Source: URNF01 sp045638005 (GTDB lineage Bacteria; Bacillota; Clostridia; Oscillospirales; Acutalibacteraceae). Taken from it: a stretch of DNA of 43,268 nt. The notes below the pieces were generated by a model. That model was given only the letters and a program-made list of their open reading frames with translations, did no database searches and had not been told where the DNA came from. A program made the translations under genes and the position numbers. Positions 24,401 to 30,889 of this stretch are shown here, piece by piece; position 1 is the first letter of the stretch, and each line of letters opens with the position of its first letter. The stretch covers positions 1 through 43,268 of the forward strand of contig JAZUAN010000012.1 in NCBI GenBank assembly GCA_045638005.1. The letters run 5' to 3'.

Positions 24401-24946
24401 TCAAATCTGTCCACTTTGCCGCAGGTGCCATACCTTTAAAACCGCCGCTTGAGTTTTCGCGTCGGTGATCTCATCCGCCATTACCATGTTGACAGCGGTG
24501 GCAAGCGGGATCTTTTCCACCTCTAAAAATTCGTCCTCATCAGGGGAGACTTCCCCTGCTACAAGGTCGGTCGCGAGGTACAGATAGATTACTTCGTTAA
24601 AATACCCGGGAGAGGGGTATACCCTGCCGAGCGACATATAGTTTTTCGCCTCAAAGCCGGTTTCCTCTTTGAGTTCCCGCTTGCCGGTGGTAAGCGGGTC
24701 TTCACCGGGGTCGCGTTTGCCGGCGGGGATCTCCGGTATCACTTCTGCATACGGATAGCGGAATTGCCGCACAAACAAAAGGCAGTCATCCTCGGTTAGC
24801 GCTGCGACAGCCACGCCGCCCGGGTGTTCCACCACCTCTCTGCCCGCTTTTGTGCCGTCCGGCAGCAAGGCTTCATCTAATCGCATTTTGAGTATTTTAC
24901 CCTCGAAAATATATTTTTGTGAGAGCGTCTTTTCGGTGAGATCCAT
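24401..24946 (-). CDS. Nudix hydrolase, ADP-ribose pyrophosphatase type
   Basis: The 181-residue protein would hydrolyse ADP-ribose or a similar nucleoside diphosphate derivative. The full Nudix box G-x5-E-x7-RE-x2-EE-x-GF is present (GKRDPGEDPLTTGKRELKEE, about residues 77-96, followed by TGF). The VRQFRYP phrase before it and the SPGYFNE segment after it are typical of the ADP-ribose pyrophosphatase subgroup. ATG 24946 follows GAAAGGAAA by about 9 bases. It is divergent from the M14 gene with only 52 bases between the starts, so promoters must overlap or lie within the opposite gene. Confidence 0.9.
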   Translation of the reverse strand: MDLTEKTLSQKYIFEGKILKMRLDEALLPDGTKAGREVVEHPGGVAVAALTEDDCLLFVRQFRYPYAEVIPEIPAGKRDPGEDPLTTGKRELKEETGFEAKNYMSLGRVYPSPGYFNEVIYLYLATDLVAGEVSPDEDEFLEVEKIPLATAVNMVMADEITDAKTQAAVLKVWHLRQSGQI

Positions 24947-24998
24947 TTGGCATTTTCCTTTCGCTTTATACATAGGATAGGATGGGAGTGTGACCGAT

Positions 24999-25901
24999 AT
25001 GCAATACATCGTACAACCGGAGCCCGCTACGCATGCAGCGGTGCGACGCACAAGCAGCGCTTTGACATCGAAATATCCGTTTTTGTGTGAAGTGCCGCTC
25101 GGACAAAGTCTTTGCGGACGGGAGATAGCCGCTTTGATGCTGTGCTGTCCCGGTAAGGAGCCGACCGGCAGGGTGCTGTTTACAGCCGCGTTTCACGGAC
25201 AGGAATGGCTCACTTCCCTTATTTTACTGCGATTTTGTGAGGAGGTTTGTTACTGCTTGCAAAATGGGTTGTCCATGGCAGGTGTGGACGTGCGCCGCGC
25301 GCTGTCGGGGAGGACGATCATTATGGTGCCGCAGGTTAACCCGGATGGTGTGAATATCGCGATAGAGGGAAGCGATTCTGCCGGAGAATATGCTCAAACG
25401 GTCAGAACACTCGGCGGGGATACAAAAGGACTTTGGCAGGCAAATGCCCGCGGGGTGGATATTAACCACAATTTTGATGCGGGTTTTGATACGGTGTGTG
25501 ATGATATGCCCACATCCCCCGCGCCTCGCCGTTATCGCGGGGAAAAGCCGGAAAGCGAGCCGGAAACTAAAATGCTTTGCGCGCTGTGTCGCCGCATTTC
25601 TTTTCGCCACGTGACGGCATTGCATACACAAGGCGAGGAGATCTATTGGCAGTATGGCGAGCACACGCCGGTGGCATCCCGCATGATGGCGCAGATTATG
25701 GCATCCGCATCCGGTTATAAAACACAAGCCCCCACGGGCAGTGCCGCCTTTGGGGGCTTTAAAGACTGGTTTATTGATTGCTTCCACCGCCCGGGATTTA
25801 CCATTGAACTGGGGCGGGGGGTCAACCCGCTGCCGATAGAGGATGTACCTGCCATTGGTGAGCGGGTGCGGGAAATGCTGCTATTGGATGCGATGATGTA
25901 A
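24999..25901 (+). CDS. M14-family zinc carboxypeptidase
   Basis: The predicted zinc peptidase has 300 residues. ATG 24999 is preferred over GTG 24990 because GGGAG sits 10 bases before it. Zinc ligands are seen in HGQE (about 67-70) and in the later His of LHTQGEE. The M14 phrases VPQVNPDG and GVDINHNFDAGF match the substrate pocket, and the catalytic Glu lies in FTIELGRG near the C-terminus. There is no signal peptide, so it probably acts in the cytoplasm on muropeptides or peptides, like small gamma-D-Glu-diaminopimelate type members. Its stop is 2 bases from the end of the convergent ECF gene, leaving no room for a terminator. Confidence 0.87.
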   Translation: MQYIVQPEPATHAAVRRTSSALTSKYPFLCEVPLGQSLCGREIAALMLCCPGKEPTGRVLFTAAFHGQEWLTSLILLRFCEEVCYCLQNGLSMAGVDVRRALSGRTIIMVPQVNPDGVNIAIEGSDSAGEYAQTVRTLGGDTKGLWQANARGVDINHNFDAGFDTVCDDMPTSPAPRRYRGEKPESEPETKMLCALCRRISFRHVTALHTQGEEIYWQYGEHTPVASRMMAQIMASASGYKTQAPTGSAAFGGFKDWFIDCFHRPGFTIELGRGVNPLPIEDVPAIGERVREMLLLDAMM

Positions 25902-25903
25902 AG

Positions 25904-26536
25904 TTATTTGCGGATGTTTTTGGTGACAATGTCGATGATGCGCACAATTGCAGGGGACAGCACCAGGTTGACGATAAACTCGCCGATGAAATTGACACCC
26001 GCAAGACCGATAAACACCACCTGTACCGCGCTGCTAAACTGACCGAATGCGTCAGGGAACATGGACGGCAACGAAGTCATGGTGTTAAAGAAGCAAAGGA
26101 ACATACCCAGCACAAAAATACCGGTGTTGATAATAGGTGCGGATACCGAAGCCAAAACGGTGACAAGGGTCAGATATTTGCCTTTGAAAAGCTTTTGCAG
26201 TCCCTTATAAATGAGGCCCGCGCCAAGACCCGCAAGGGTCGCCTTCAAAACGCAGATGAGTATAAAGCAGATGGGATTTGCACTCCACAAAAGCGCGGAA
26301 AATGCGTCCACACCGGCGATGCCCATGATCATGGTCATCACGCCGAACACGGCACCCAAAAACGCGCCCGCTTTGGGGCCGAGCAGGAATGCACCGATGA
26401 CGATCGGTACCAATACGAGGGACATGGGGAGAGGACCAATCTTGATGAAAGAGCCCATGAATTGCAAAACGACCACCAAAGCGGCGAGCAATGCCAGTTC
26501 CACCATGCGCAGGATGTTACTGTTTCTGTTGTTCAT
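25904..26536 (-). CDS. ECF transporter S component, probably pantothenate (PanT-like)
   Basis: The 210-residue membrane protein has about six segments, with the alanine-rich first helix (LALLAALVVVLQFMGSF) typical of ECF substrate-binding S components. These use a shared EcfA/A'/T module, not encoded here. The substrate is inferred from context: it directly follows coaX (pantothenate kinase) on the same strand, so uptake plus phosphorylation of pantothenate is plausible. Riboflavin- or thiamine-type S proteins are alternatives. GGAGG lies 7 bases before the ATG, and the start overlaps the end of an open frame that follows coaX (ATGA). Confidence 0.82.
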   Translation of the reverse strand: MNNRNSNILRMVELALLAALVVVLQFMGSFIKIGPLPMSLVLVPIVIGAFLLGPKAGAFLGAVFGVMTMIMGIAGVDAFSALLWSANPICFILICVLKATLAGLGAGLIYKGLQKLFKGKYLTLVTVLASVSAPIINTGIFVLGMFLCFFNTMTSLPSMFPDAFGQFSSAVQVVFIGLAGVNFIGEFIVNLVLSPAIVRIIDIVTKNIRK

Positions 26537-26652
26537 ACAAATACCTCCACTGCTGTTCCATCAGGATACAGCGCTTCAATTTTATATGTAAAAGCAAAGT
26601 TTTGCGCCGTTGAAATCCCTGCAATGGGTACTTCGCGACTTGCCTTTGCGTT
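26533..26652 (-). other. Open 39-codon frame between coaX and the ECF gene
   Basis: Directly after the coaX TAA, the same frame stays open for 39 codons (ending FAFTYKIEALYPDGTAVEVF-V) and stops at TGA overlapping the ECF start codon as ATGA. It has no ATG, GTG or TTG start with a ribosome site. It could be chance, a read-through extension of CoaX, or the relic of a lost small gene. Confidence 0.35.
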
Positions 26653-27417
26653 TTACCGATTTTTCTCAAAAATGATACGCAGTCCTTCCATCAAAAGGTG
26701 CTGATCGTACTGAATTTCGTGGCGACAGCAGGGGACGATCTCTTTGGCAAGACCGCCGGTCGCAATGATGGTAGCGTGCCCACCCAGTTCTTCCGTGAAG
26801 CGGTCGCACATGCCGTCAATGAGTGCTGCTGTGCCGTATACCGCACCCGATTGCATACATTCCACCGTGTTTTTACCGATGGCGCGAGCGGGCGCCTCTA
26901 AGCGAATGCGGGGCAGCAGCGAGGTGCGGGAGCTGAGCGAGTCAATCGAGGTGAAAATGCCCGAAAGGATCGCGCCGCCGAGGAAAGCGCCGTTTGCATC
27001 CATGGCGGATACGGTGGTGGCGGTGCCCAGATCCCAGATGATGCAGGGCATCGGATATTTCGCCGCAGCGGCAACAGCACCGACCAGCAGGTCTGCGCCG
27101 AGCTGTGCGGGGTTGTCGATACGGATATTGACACCCGTTTTGGTGCCGGGACCGACCTGCAACGGATTGACGCCTGCCGCTTTACGGATGGCGCTGCGCA
27201 GCGCATGATCCAGCGGCGGTACGACCGACGACAGAATGGCACCGTCAATCAGGCTGCGATCCACCTGATACAAATTGAAAATATTACACAGGTCGATGGC
27301 GTATTGGTCGCTCATTTTGCTGTGATCGGTGGAAAGGCGGGCTTCCAAAATGAGTTTTTTGCCGTCGAATACACCGACGGTGATATTGGTGTTGCCCATA
27401 TCGATTGCAAGCAGCAT
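26653..27417 (-). CDS. coaX: Type III pantothenate kinase
   Basis: It catalyses the first step of coenzyme A synthesis, phosphorylating pantothenate. The 254-residue length is normal for CoaX. The ASKHA-fold phosphate loop DMGNTNITVGVFDG (about 6-19), the conserved GADLLVGAVAA (about 107-117) and DLGTATTVSAMD (about 129-140) motifs and the late ATGGLAKEI loop are present. CGGAGGTGA lies just before the ATG, and a strong promoter is upstream. It is followed on the same strand by the ECF S gene. Confidence 0.95.
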   Translation of the reverse strand: MLLAIDMGNTNITVGVFDGKKLILEARLSTDHSKMSDQYAIDLCNIFNLYQVDRSLIDGAILSSVVPPLDHALRSAIRKAAGVNPLQVGPGTKTGVNIRIDNPAQLGADLLVGAVAAAAKYPMPCIIWDLGTATTVSAMDANGAFLGGAILSGIFTSIDSLSSRTSLLPRIRLEAPARAIGKNTVECMQSGAVYGTAALIDGMCDRFTEELGGHATIIATGGLAKEIVPCCRHEIQYDQHLLMEGLRIIFEKNR

Positions 27418-27443
27418 ACTGTCACCTCCGTTTTTTCACCACT

Positions 27444-27472
27444 ATAATATACTCATTTTCCCATCGCGTCAA
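27444..27472 (-). promoter_or_regulatory. Promoter of coaX
   Basis: -35 TTGACG (27472-27467), 17-base spacer, -10 TATTAT (27449-27444) on the minus strand. It overlaps the end of the GH36 relic frame. Confidence 0.65.
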
Positions 27473-27777
27473 GAAAAAAATGGTGTTCCGCCTTGGCGGC
27501 TACCCACCGACTGGGCACCGTGGCGCAGCGGCTCGCGGAAATCGCCGCCACCGTAGGACGGATATTCCAGAGGAATGGTATCCAGCGCGTATCTGCCGCT
27601 GGGGGCACCGTCATAGTTGGGGGTAAAACCGGAAGCGGCCGGCTGCCACAAGCGGAGCAGATCCGCTTCACGGATCTTTTTGCCGTAATACTGGCTGAAA
27701 AGATATTCGCGATCAAACACACTAAATGCCATAGTGGTGTTTTTTGGTCGAAAGGGTGAAAAGTTTCTTTTCTTCAT
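27469..27777 (-). pseudogene. GH36 alpha-galactosidase N-terminal relic
   Basis: The minus-strand frame reads KNTTMAFSVFDREYLFSQYY, then GKKIREADLLRL, and DTIPLEYPSYGGGDFREP. I recognise this as the N-terminal beta-sandwich region of clostridial GH36 alpha-galactosidases. Homology breaks after DFREP (about 27529) and the frame ends at 27469, so at most about 85 of roughly 730 codons remain. No ribosome site precedes it. The family call is from memory of the LYYGKK and DxxPxEYPxYGxGDFR patterns. It lies between coaX and a tRNA with a duplicated tail, i.e. in a degraded accessory zone. Confidence 0.55.
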
Positions 27778-27933
27778 TGAACAGAATAGATATACGCACA
27801 CGCCTTTATGTATAGCCGAAGGTAGCAAATAAACGTTTCTGTGACCTGTATAAAGGGTAATCACAAAAATTTCCATAGCAAAATGCCAAAAAACAAAAAT
27901 TTTTCTGTTTTTTCCCATTCGACAAAGAAAGGC

Positions 27934-27962
27934 TTGCAAAAGCAGGGAAAATAGTGTAGAAT
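27934..27962 (+). promoter_or_regulatory. Promoter of the tRNA-Arg gene
   Basis: -35 TTGCAA (27934-27939), 17-base spacer, -10 TAGAAT (27957-27962), 19 bases before the tRNA. Confidence 0.6.
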
Positions 27963-27981
27963 AAAACGCGTTCAAAAATAT

Positions 27982-28058
27982 CCGCCCGTGGCGAAGCTGG
28001 ATATCGCAGTGGATTCCGATTCCAAAGGCCGGGGGTTCGAATCCCTCCGGGCGGGCCA
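27982..28058 (+). tRNA. tRNA-Arg (anticodon CCG)
   Basis: A complete cloverleaf folds by hand. The acceptor stem is CCGCCCG/CGGGCGG, fully paired. The D stem is GCGA/TCGC. The anticodon loop is TTCCGAT with CCG at 34-36, reading CGG. The T arm is GGGGG-TTCGAAT-CCCTC, the discriminator is G and CCA is encoded (28056-28058). The outer pair of the anticodon stem (27-43) is a G/A mismatch. It is followed at once by a terminator. The 3' half is duplicated at 28221-28238. Confidence 0.95.
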
Positions 28059-28064
28059 AAAAAC

Positions 28065-28098
28065 AAAAGCATCCCTCATGGGATGCTTTTGTTTTTTA
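28065..28098 (+). terminator. Terminator of tRNA-Arg
   Basis: AAAAGCATCCC (28065-28075), TCAT loop, GGGATGCTTTT (28080-28090), then GTTTTTT. Confidence 0.85.
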
Positions 28099-28220
28099 AA
28101 AAAGGGAGGGATTCGAACCCTGAGAGGGTGAGCGGCGTTAAGAAAACAGTCCGGCGGACTGTTTTTAGCCGCGAAGTCCGAGCGGCTATGCCGTGAGGAT
28201 GCAAGACGCGAAGCGGCTGT
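28099..28220. other. Structured spacer between tRNA tails
   Basis: No gene is seen. It holds an inverted T-arm copy (28106-28122; minus strand reads CAGGGTTCGAATCCCTC). A perfect 10-bp hairpin AAAACAGTCC/GGACTGTTTT spans 28143-28165. A further stem AGCCGC/GCGGCT lies at about 28167-28187. It resembles the hairpin-rich stretch next to the tRNA-Leu tail at 190-330. Confidence 0.5.
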
Positions 28221-28268
28221 ATCCCTCCGGGCGGGCCAAAAAACAAACGCATCCCTCATGGGATGCGT

Positions 28269-28649
28269 TTCTGCGGCGAAGAACGCATCGGGTTTCTGTA
28301 TCTCGTTTGCTTTATGCGTTTCAGTTACATGGGTATAGATGTTGAGGGTGGTGGCTATGTCCGCATGACCGAGTTGGTTTTTGACGGTGATCGGATCTAC
28401 GCCGGCAAGGATCAGATTGGTGGGGCAGGTGTGCCGTAACATATGCGGTGTGATACGAGGAATGACGAACGGCACACCCTGCGGTTGAAATTTTGACTTT
28501 GGTGGGGTGGTGAATTTTCCATTGACAAAGTTTAACTCTTTCAGATAACTTTCCCACATTCTGCGGGAGGTTACTTCGGAAAACATCTTTCCGCGGGTGT
28601 CGGCGCAGACAAGATCAAAAGGGGAGCGGCCTCGCAGGATAGGGGGCAA
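28269..28649 (-). pseudogene. Tyrosine recombinase (integrase) C-terminal relic
   Basis: The minus-strand frame encodes the C-terminal catalytic half of a phage/ICE-type tyrosine integrase. It shows box II HMLRHT (about residues 69-74), GHADIATTLNIYTHV with the His (95) and the nucleophile Tyr (105). Box I with the first Arg, and the whole N-terminal DNA-binding part, are missing, so it should be inactive. Its C-terminus runs into the second tRNA-tail repeat, the normal position of an integrase beside its attachment site. The frame continues through the tRNA by chance to 27972. No other element genes remain; apgM begins 85 bases away. Confidence 0.8.
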
Positions 28650-28733
28650 GATATTCGCACAGAACTTTCGGTATGACTATAGACCGCGTTGCCGCGGTGG
28701 TTTTTGCTTGTTTTACTTATTCTTCGAGGGTCT
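28650..28733. other. Gap between integrase relic and apgM with small hairpin
   Basis: A hairpin ACCGCG/CGCGGT (28681-28696) is followed on the plus strand by a T-rich run. There is no upstream plus-strand gene it would serve, and no clear terminator faces apgM. It may be a relic of the lost element. Confidence 0.35.
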
Positions 28734-29945
28734 TTATTTCTCCAACAACCGATCCATGATAGAGGGGCCGTGCTCTACAAACAAGCCGGTCGCGGTGGCG
28801 GTTTTCTCGGTGAAACCGTCTACGCCGTTTTCTGCTTTACGGCTGTCGTACAGTACGAACGGTACAGGGTCGCTTGCATGGGTTTTGGTTTCCAAGGGGG
28901 TGGGATGGTCAGGCATGATGAGAATGCGATATGCTTCCCCTTTTTCATTCAGATACTCCACGATGGGGGTGAGCACGCGGCGGTCGATTTCTTCGATGGC
29001 TTTGACCTTGTTTTCCGCCTCACCGCGGTGTCCGCATTCATCGGGTGCCTCCACGTGTACGTACACAAGTTCGGTGCCCTCATCAAACAGCGCTTTTGCG
29101 GCATCTGCCTTACCCTCAAAGTTGGTGTCGAGGTAGCCGGTGGCACCCTCAACATCAGGGATCGCCATGTTGGCGCAAACGCCGATACCTTTCAAAAGGT
29201 CAACAGCGGAGATGACACCTGCAGATACACCGTTTTTCTCTTTGAAATCGCGTAAGATAGGCTTTTTGCCCTCACCCCACAGCCAGATGGAGGTGACGGG
29301 ACGTTCGCCTTTTGCGATGCGGGCTTTGTTTACGGGATGATCTTTTAAGATCTCCACCGATTTTTTCATAAGCGCAATAAGCGGTCGAGCGTTTTCGGAT
29401 GTGCTCAAATATTCGCCGATGACGCGACCGCTGATATCGTGCGGCGGGGTCATCTCGCCGAGATCGGTGGTGCCGTTTGCCACCACCAGACAATGACGGT
29501 AGCTTACCCCCGGATAGAAGGTGAAAATATCACTGCCGAGCTGTTCTTGTACCGTTTTGATAATCTCGGCGGCCTCAGCGGTGGAAATATCGCCGGCGCA
29601 GTAGTCCACCATGGTTTTCTCCGCGTAGTTTTCCTCGTCCGATAGGGTAACGAGGTTACAGCGCAGTGCAACATCCGTTACTTTCAGATCCACACCGATG
29701 CTGGCGGCCTCCAAGGGAGAACGACCTGTGTAGCAATCCATGGGATCGTATCCCATCACCGACAGATTGGCAACGTCGCTGCCCGGCTTTAAGCCTGCCG
29801 CCACCGTGCGGCAAAGACCGACCTCTGCATTTTTGGCAAGTGCGTCCATCATCGGTTTTTTTGCCAATTCCATCGGGGTTTTATCACCGAGTGCGGGGTG
29901 CGGCTTATCCGCCATACCGTCGCACAGCATTACTAAATATTTCAT
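28734..29945 (-). CDS. apgM: Cofactor-independent phosphoglycerate mutase, archaeal type
   Basis: It interconverts 3- and 2-phosphoglycerate in glycolysis without 2,3-bisphosphoglycerate. It has 403 residues. The alkaline-phosphatase-like fold shows the metal Asp in LCDGMADKPH (about 7-16) and the nucleophile Ser in DVANLSVMGYDP (about 57-68). The TGRSPLEAA segment, VEAPDECGHRGE and IMPDHPTP metal motifs follow. These are the marks of the ApgM family rather than GpmI. It is monocistronic, divergent from trmB, with a putative -35 TTGCAT and -10 TATGAT (30005-29978, 16-base spacer). Confidence 0.94.
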   Translation of the reverse strand: MKYLVMLCDGMADKPHPALGDKTPMELAKKPMMDALAKNAEVGLCRTVAAGLKPGSDVANLSVMGYDPMDCYTGRSPLEAASIGVDLKVTDVALRCNLVTLSDEENYAEKTMVDYCAGDISTAEAAEIIKTVQEQLGSDIFTFYPGVSYRHCLVVANGTTDLGEMTPPHDISGRVIGEYLSTSENARPLIALMKKSVEILKDHPVNKARIAKGERPVTSIWLWGEGKKPILRDFKEKNGVSAGVISAVDLLKGIGVCANMAIPDVEGATGYLDTNFEGKADAAKALFDEGTELVYVHVEAPDECGHRGEAENKVKAIEEIDRRVLTPIVEYLNEKGEAYRILIMPDHPTPLETKTHASDPVPFVLYDSRKAENGVDGFTEKTATATGLFVEHGPSIMDRLLEK

Positions 29946-29977
29946 GTAAAAGACTTCCTTTACTAAAAAGTGACTAT

Positions 29978-30005
29978 ATCATAGCACATTTGTCGTAAAA
30001 TGCAA
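29978..30005 (-). promoter_or_regulatory. Candidate promoter of apgM
   Basis: -35 TTGCAT (30005-30000), 16-base spacer, -10 TATGAT (29983-29978) on the minus strand. Confidence 0.45.
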
Positions 30006-30014
30006 ACCGTTCTA

Positions 30015-30043
30015 TTGCATTTTTTTGCAAAAAACTATATAAT
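30015..30043 (+). promoter_or_regulatory. Promoter of trmB
   Basis: -35 TTGCAT (30015-30020), 17-base spacer, perfect -10 TATAAT (30038-30043). Confidence 0.65.
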
Positions 30044-30075
30044 TTGAGCGAAATACCGATTTGGGAGAGTTTTAT

Positions 30076-30750
30076 ATGAGAATGCGCCGTAAAAAGCACC
30101 TTGATAGCCGTATGGCTGCGTGCGAAAAGTATCTGTTAGTACCCGCTTGGCCGGAAAACAAGGATATCCGTGCAGCTGCAGAGGACCCGCAATATATCGA
30201 TCTCGATAGTTGGTTTGAAAAGAAACAGCCGCTGTGGCTGGAAATCGGGTGCGGGCTGGGCACCTTTGCAGTGGAAACGGCAAAGCGCAATCCCGATATC
30301 AATATTTTGGCGGTGGAAAAGGTGGCAAACGTAGTGGTATCTGCGGCGGAAAAAGCGGCAGCGGCAGAGTTGCCGAATTTACGCTTTGTGCAATGCGGTG
30401 CGGAATACCTGCCCAAATATCTGAAAGCGGGCACAGTGGAACGGCTGTTTCTCAACTTCTCCTGTCCGTACCCCAAAAAGCGGTATGCGTCCCACAGGCT
30501 GACCCATCCGCGGTTTTTGGAGATCTACCGCGGTTTATTGGCTAAGGGTGCGGAAATTCATCAAAAGACCGACAACATGCACTTTTTTGAGTTTTCCATC
30601 GAACAGTTTGCCACCGCGGGCTTTGCTATTAAAAATGTGTCACTTGATCTGCACAAAAGCAATTTTGAGGGAAACATCGTCACCGAATACGAAAAGCGTT
30701 TTTCGGATTTGGGACAACCCATTTATCGGTTGGAAGCGTATAGGAGATAA
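30076..30750 (+). CDS. trmB: tRNA (guanine-46-N7) methyltransferase
   Basis: This SAM-dependent enzyme methylates G46 in the variable loop of tRNAs. ATG 30076 has GGGAGAG 9 bases upstream and gives 224 residues. The N-terminal MRMRRKKHLDSRM, SAM loop LEIGCGLGTFAVETAKRNP (about 55-73) and VEKVANVVVSA fit the family. The usual catalytic-loop phrase FSDPWPKxRH reads NFSCPYPKKRYASHRL here, so the conserved Asp is Cys and Trp is Tyr. Whether this is a lineage variant or lowers activity is unknown. The C-terminal TEYEKRFSDLGQPIYRLEA is intact. Confidence 0.92.
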   Translation: MRMRRKKHLDSRMAACEKYLLVPAWPENKDIRAAAEDPQYIDLDSWFEKKQPLWLEIGCGLGTFAVETAKRNPDINILAVEKVANVVVSAAEKAAAAELPNLRFVQCGAEYLPKYLKAGTVERLFLNFSCPYPKKRYASHRLTHPRFLEIYRGLLAKGAEIHQKTDNMHFFEFSIEQFATAGFAIKNVSLDLHKSNFEGNIVTEYEKRFSDLGQPIYRLEAYRR

Positions 30751-30752
30751 TT

Positions 30753-30800
30753 GGAGTATCGGCTACGCCGTTACTCCGTCGCTTCTTGCGTTGCAAGAAG
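30753..30800. repeat. Tandem hairpin element after trmB
   Basis: Hairpin 1 (30753-30777): GGAGTA, a T/T mismatch and CGGC pair with GCCG and TACTCC around TAC. Hairpin 2 (30782-30800): CTTCTTGC/GCAAGAAG around GTT. A conserved-looking 50-base stretch follows (30801-30850) without a start or ribosome site. It looks like a dispersed intergenic repeat or structured RNA; nothing here decides between these. Confidence 0.45.
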
Positions 30801-30850
30801 GCGCACCTAACCCCGCTTTTGATGCCGCCGCCTACATTATCACCAATAAT

Positions 30851-30889
30851 AACAAAAAACGGTGTGGCAAAAGCCACACCGTTTTTGTT
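30851..30889. terminator. Bidirectional terminator between trmB and folC
   Basis: AACAAAAA..CGGTGTGGC pairs with GCCACACCGTTTTTGTT. It overlaps the folC stop codon (30888-30890). Confidence 0.9.

Larger units (their letters stand above)
28041..28270. repeat. Direct repeat of tRNA-Arg tail plus terminator (attachment-site pair)
   Basis: Copy 1 (28041-28090) and copy 2 (28221-28270) are 50 bases each and lie exactly 180 bases apart. Both hold the tRNA 3' end with CCA and the following terminator. They differ at two positions, 28068 A versus 28248 C, and 28087 T versus 28267 G. These two bases pair with each other in the terminator stem, so an A-T pair became C-G. The integrase relic ends inside copy 2. 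The pair fits the left and right ends of an element that integrated into the tRNA gene. Confidence 0.8.

Noticed and set aside
27778..28059. Minus-strand frame starting ARPEGFEPPAFG before the GH36 stub
   Set aside because: It is the antisense of tRNA-Arg and its promoter region, not a protein start.
27972..28268. The open frame of the integrase relic continues through the tRNA region, with RRDSNPRPLESES-like text
   Set aside because: This is the antisense translation of a tRNA gene, a well-known artefact; the integrase part ends near 28269.
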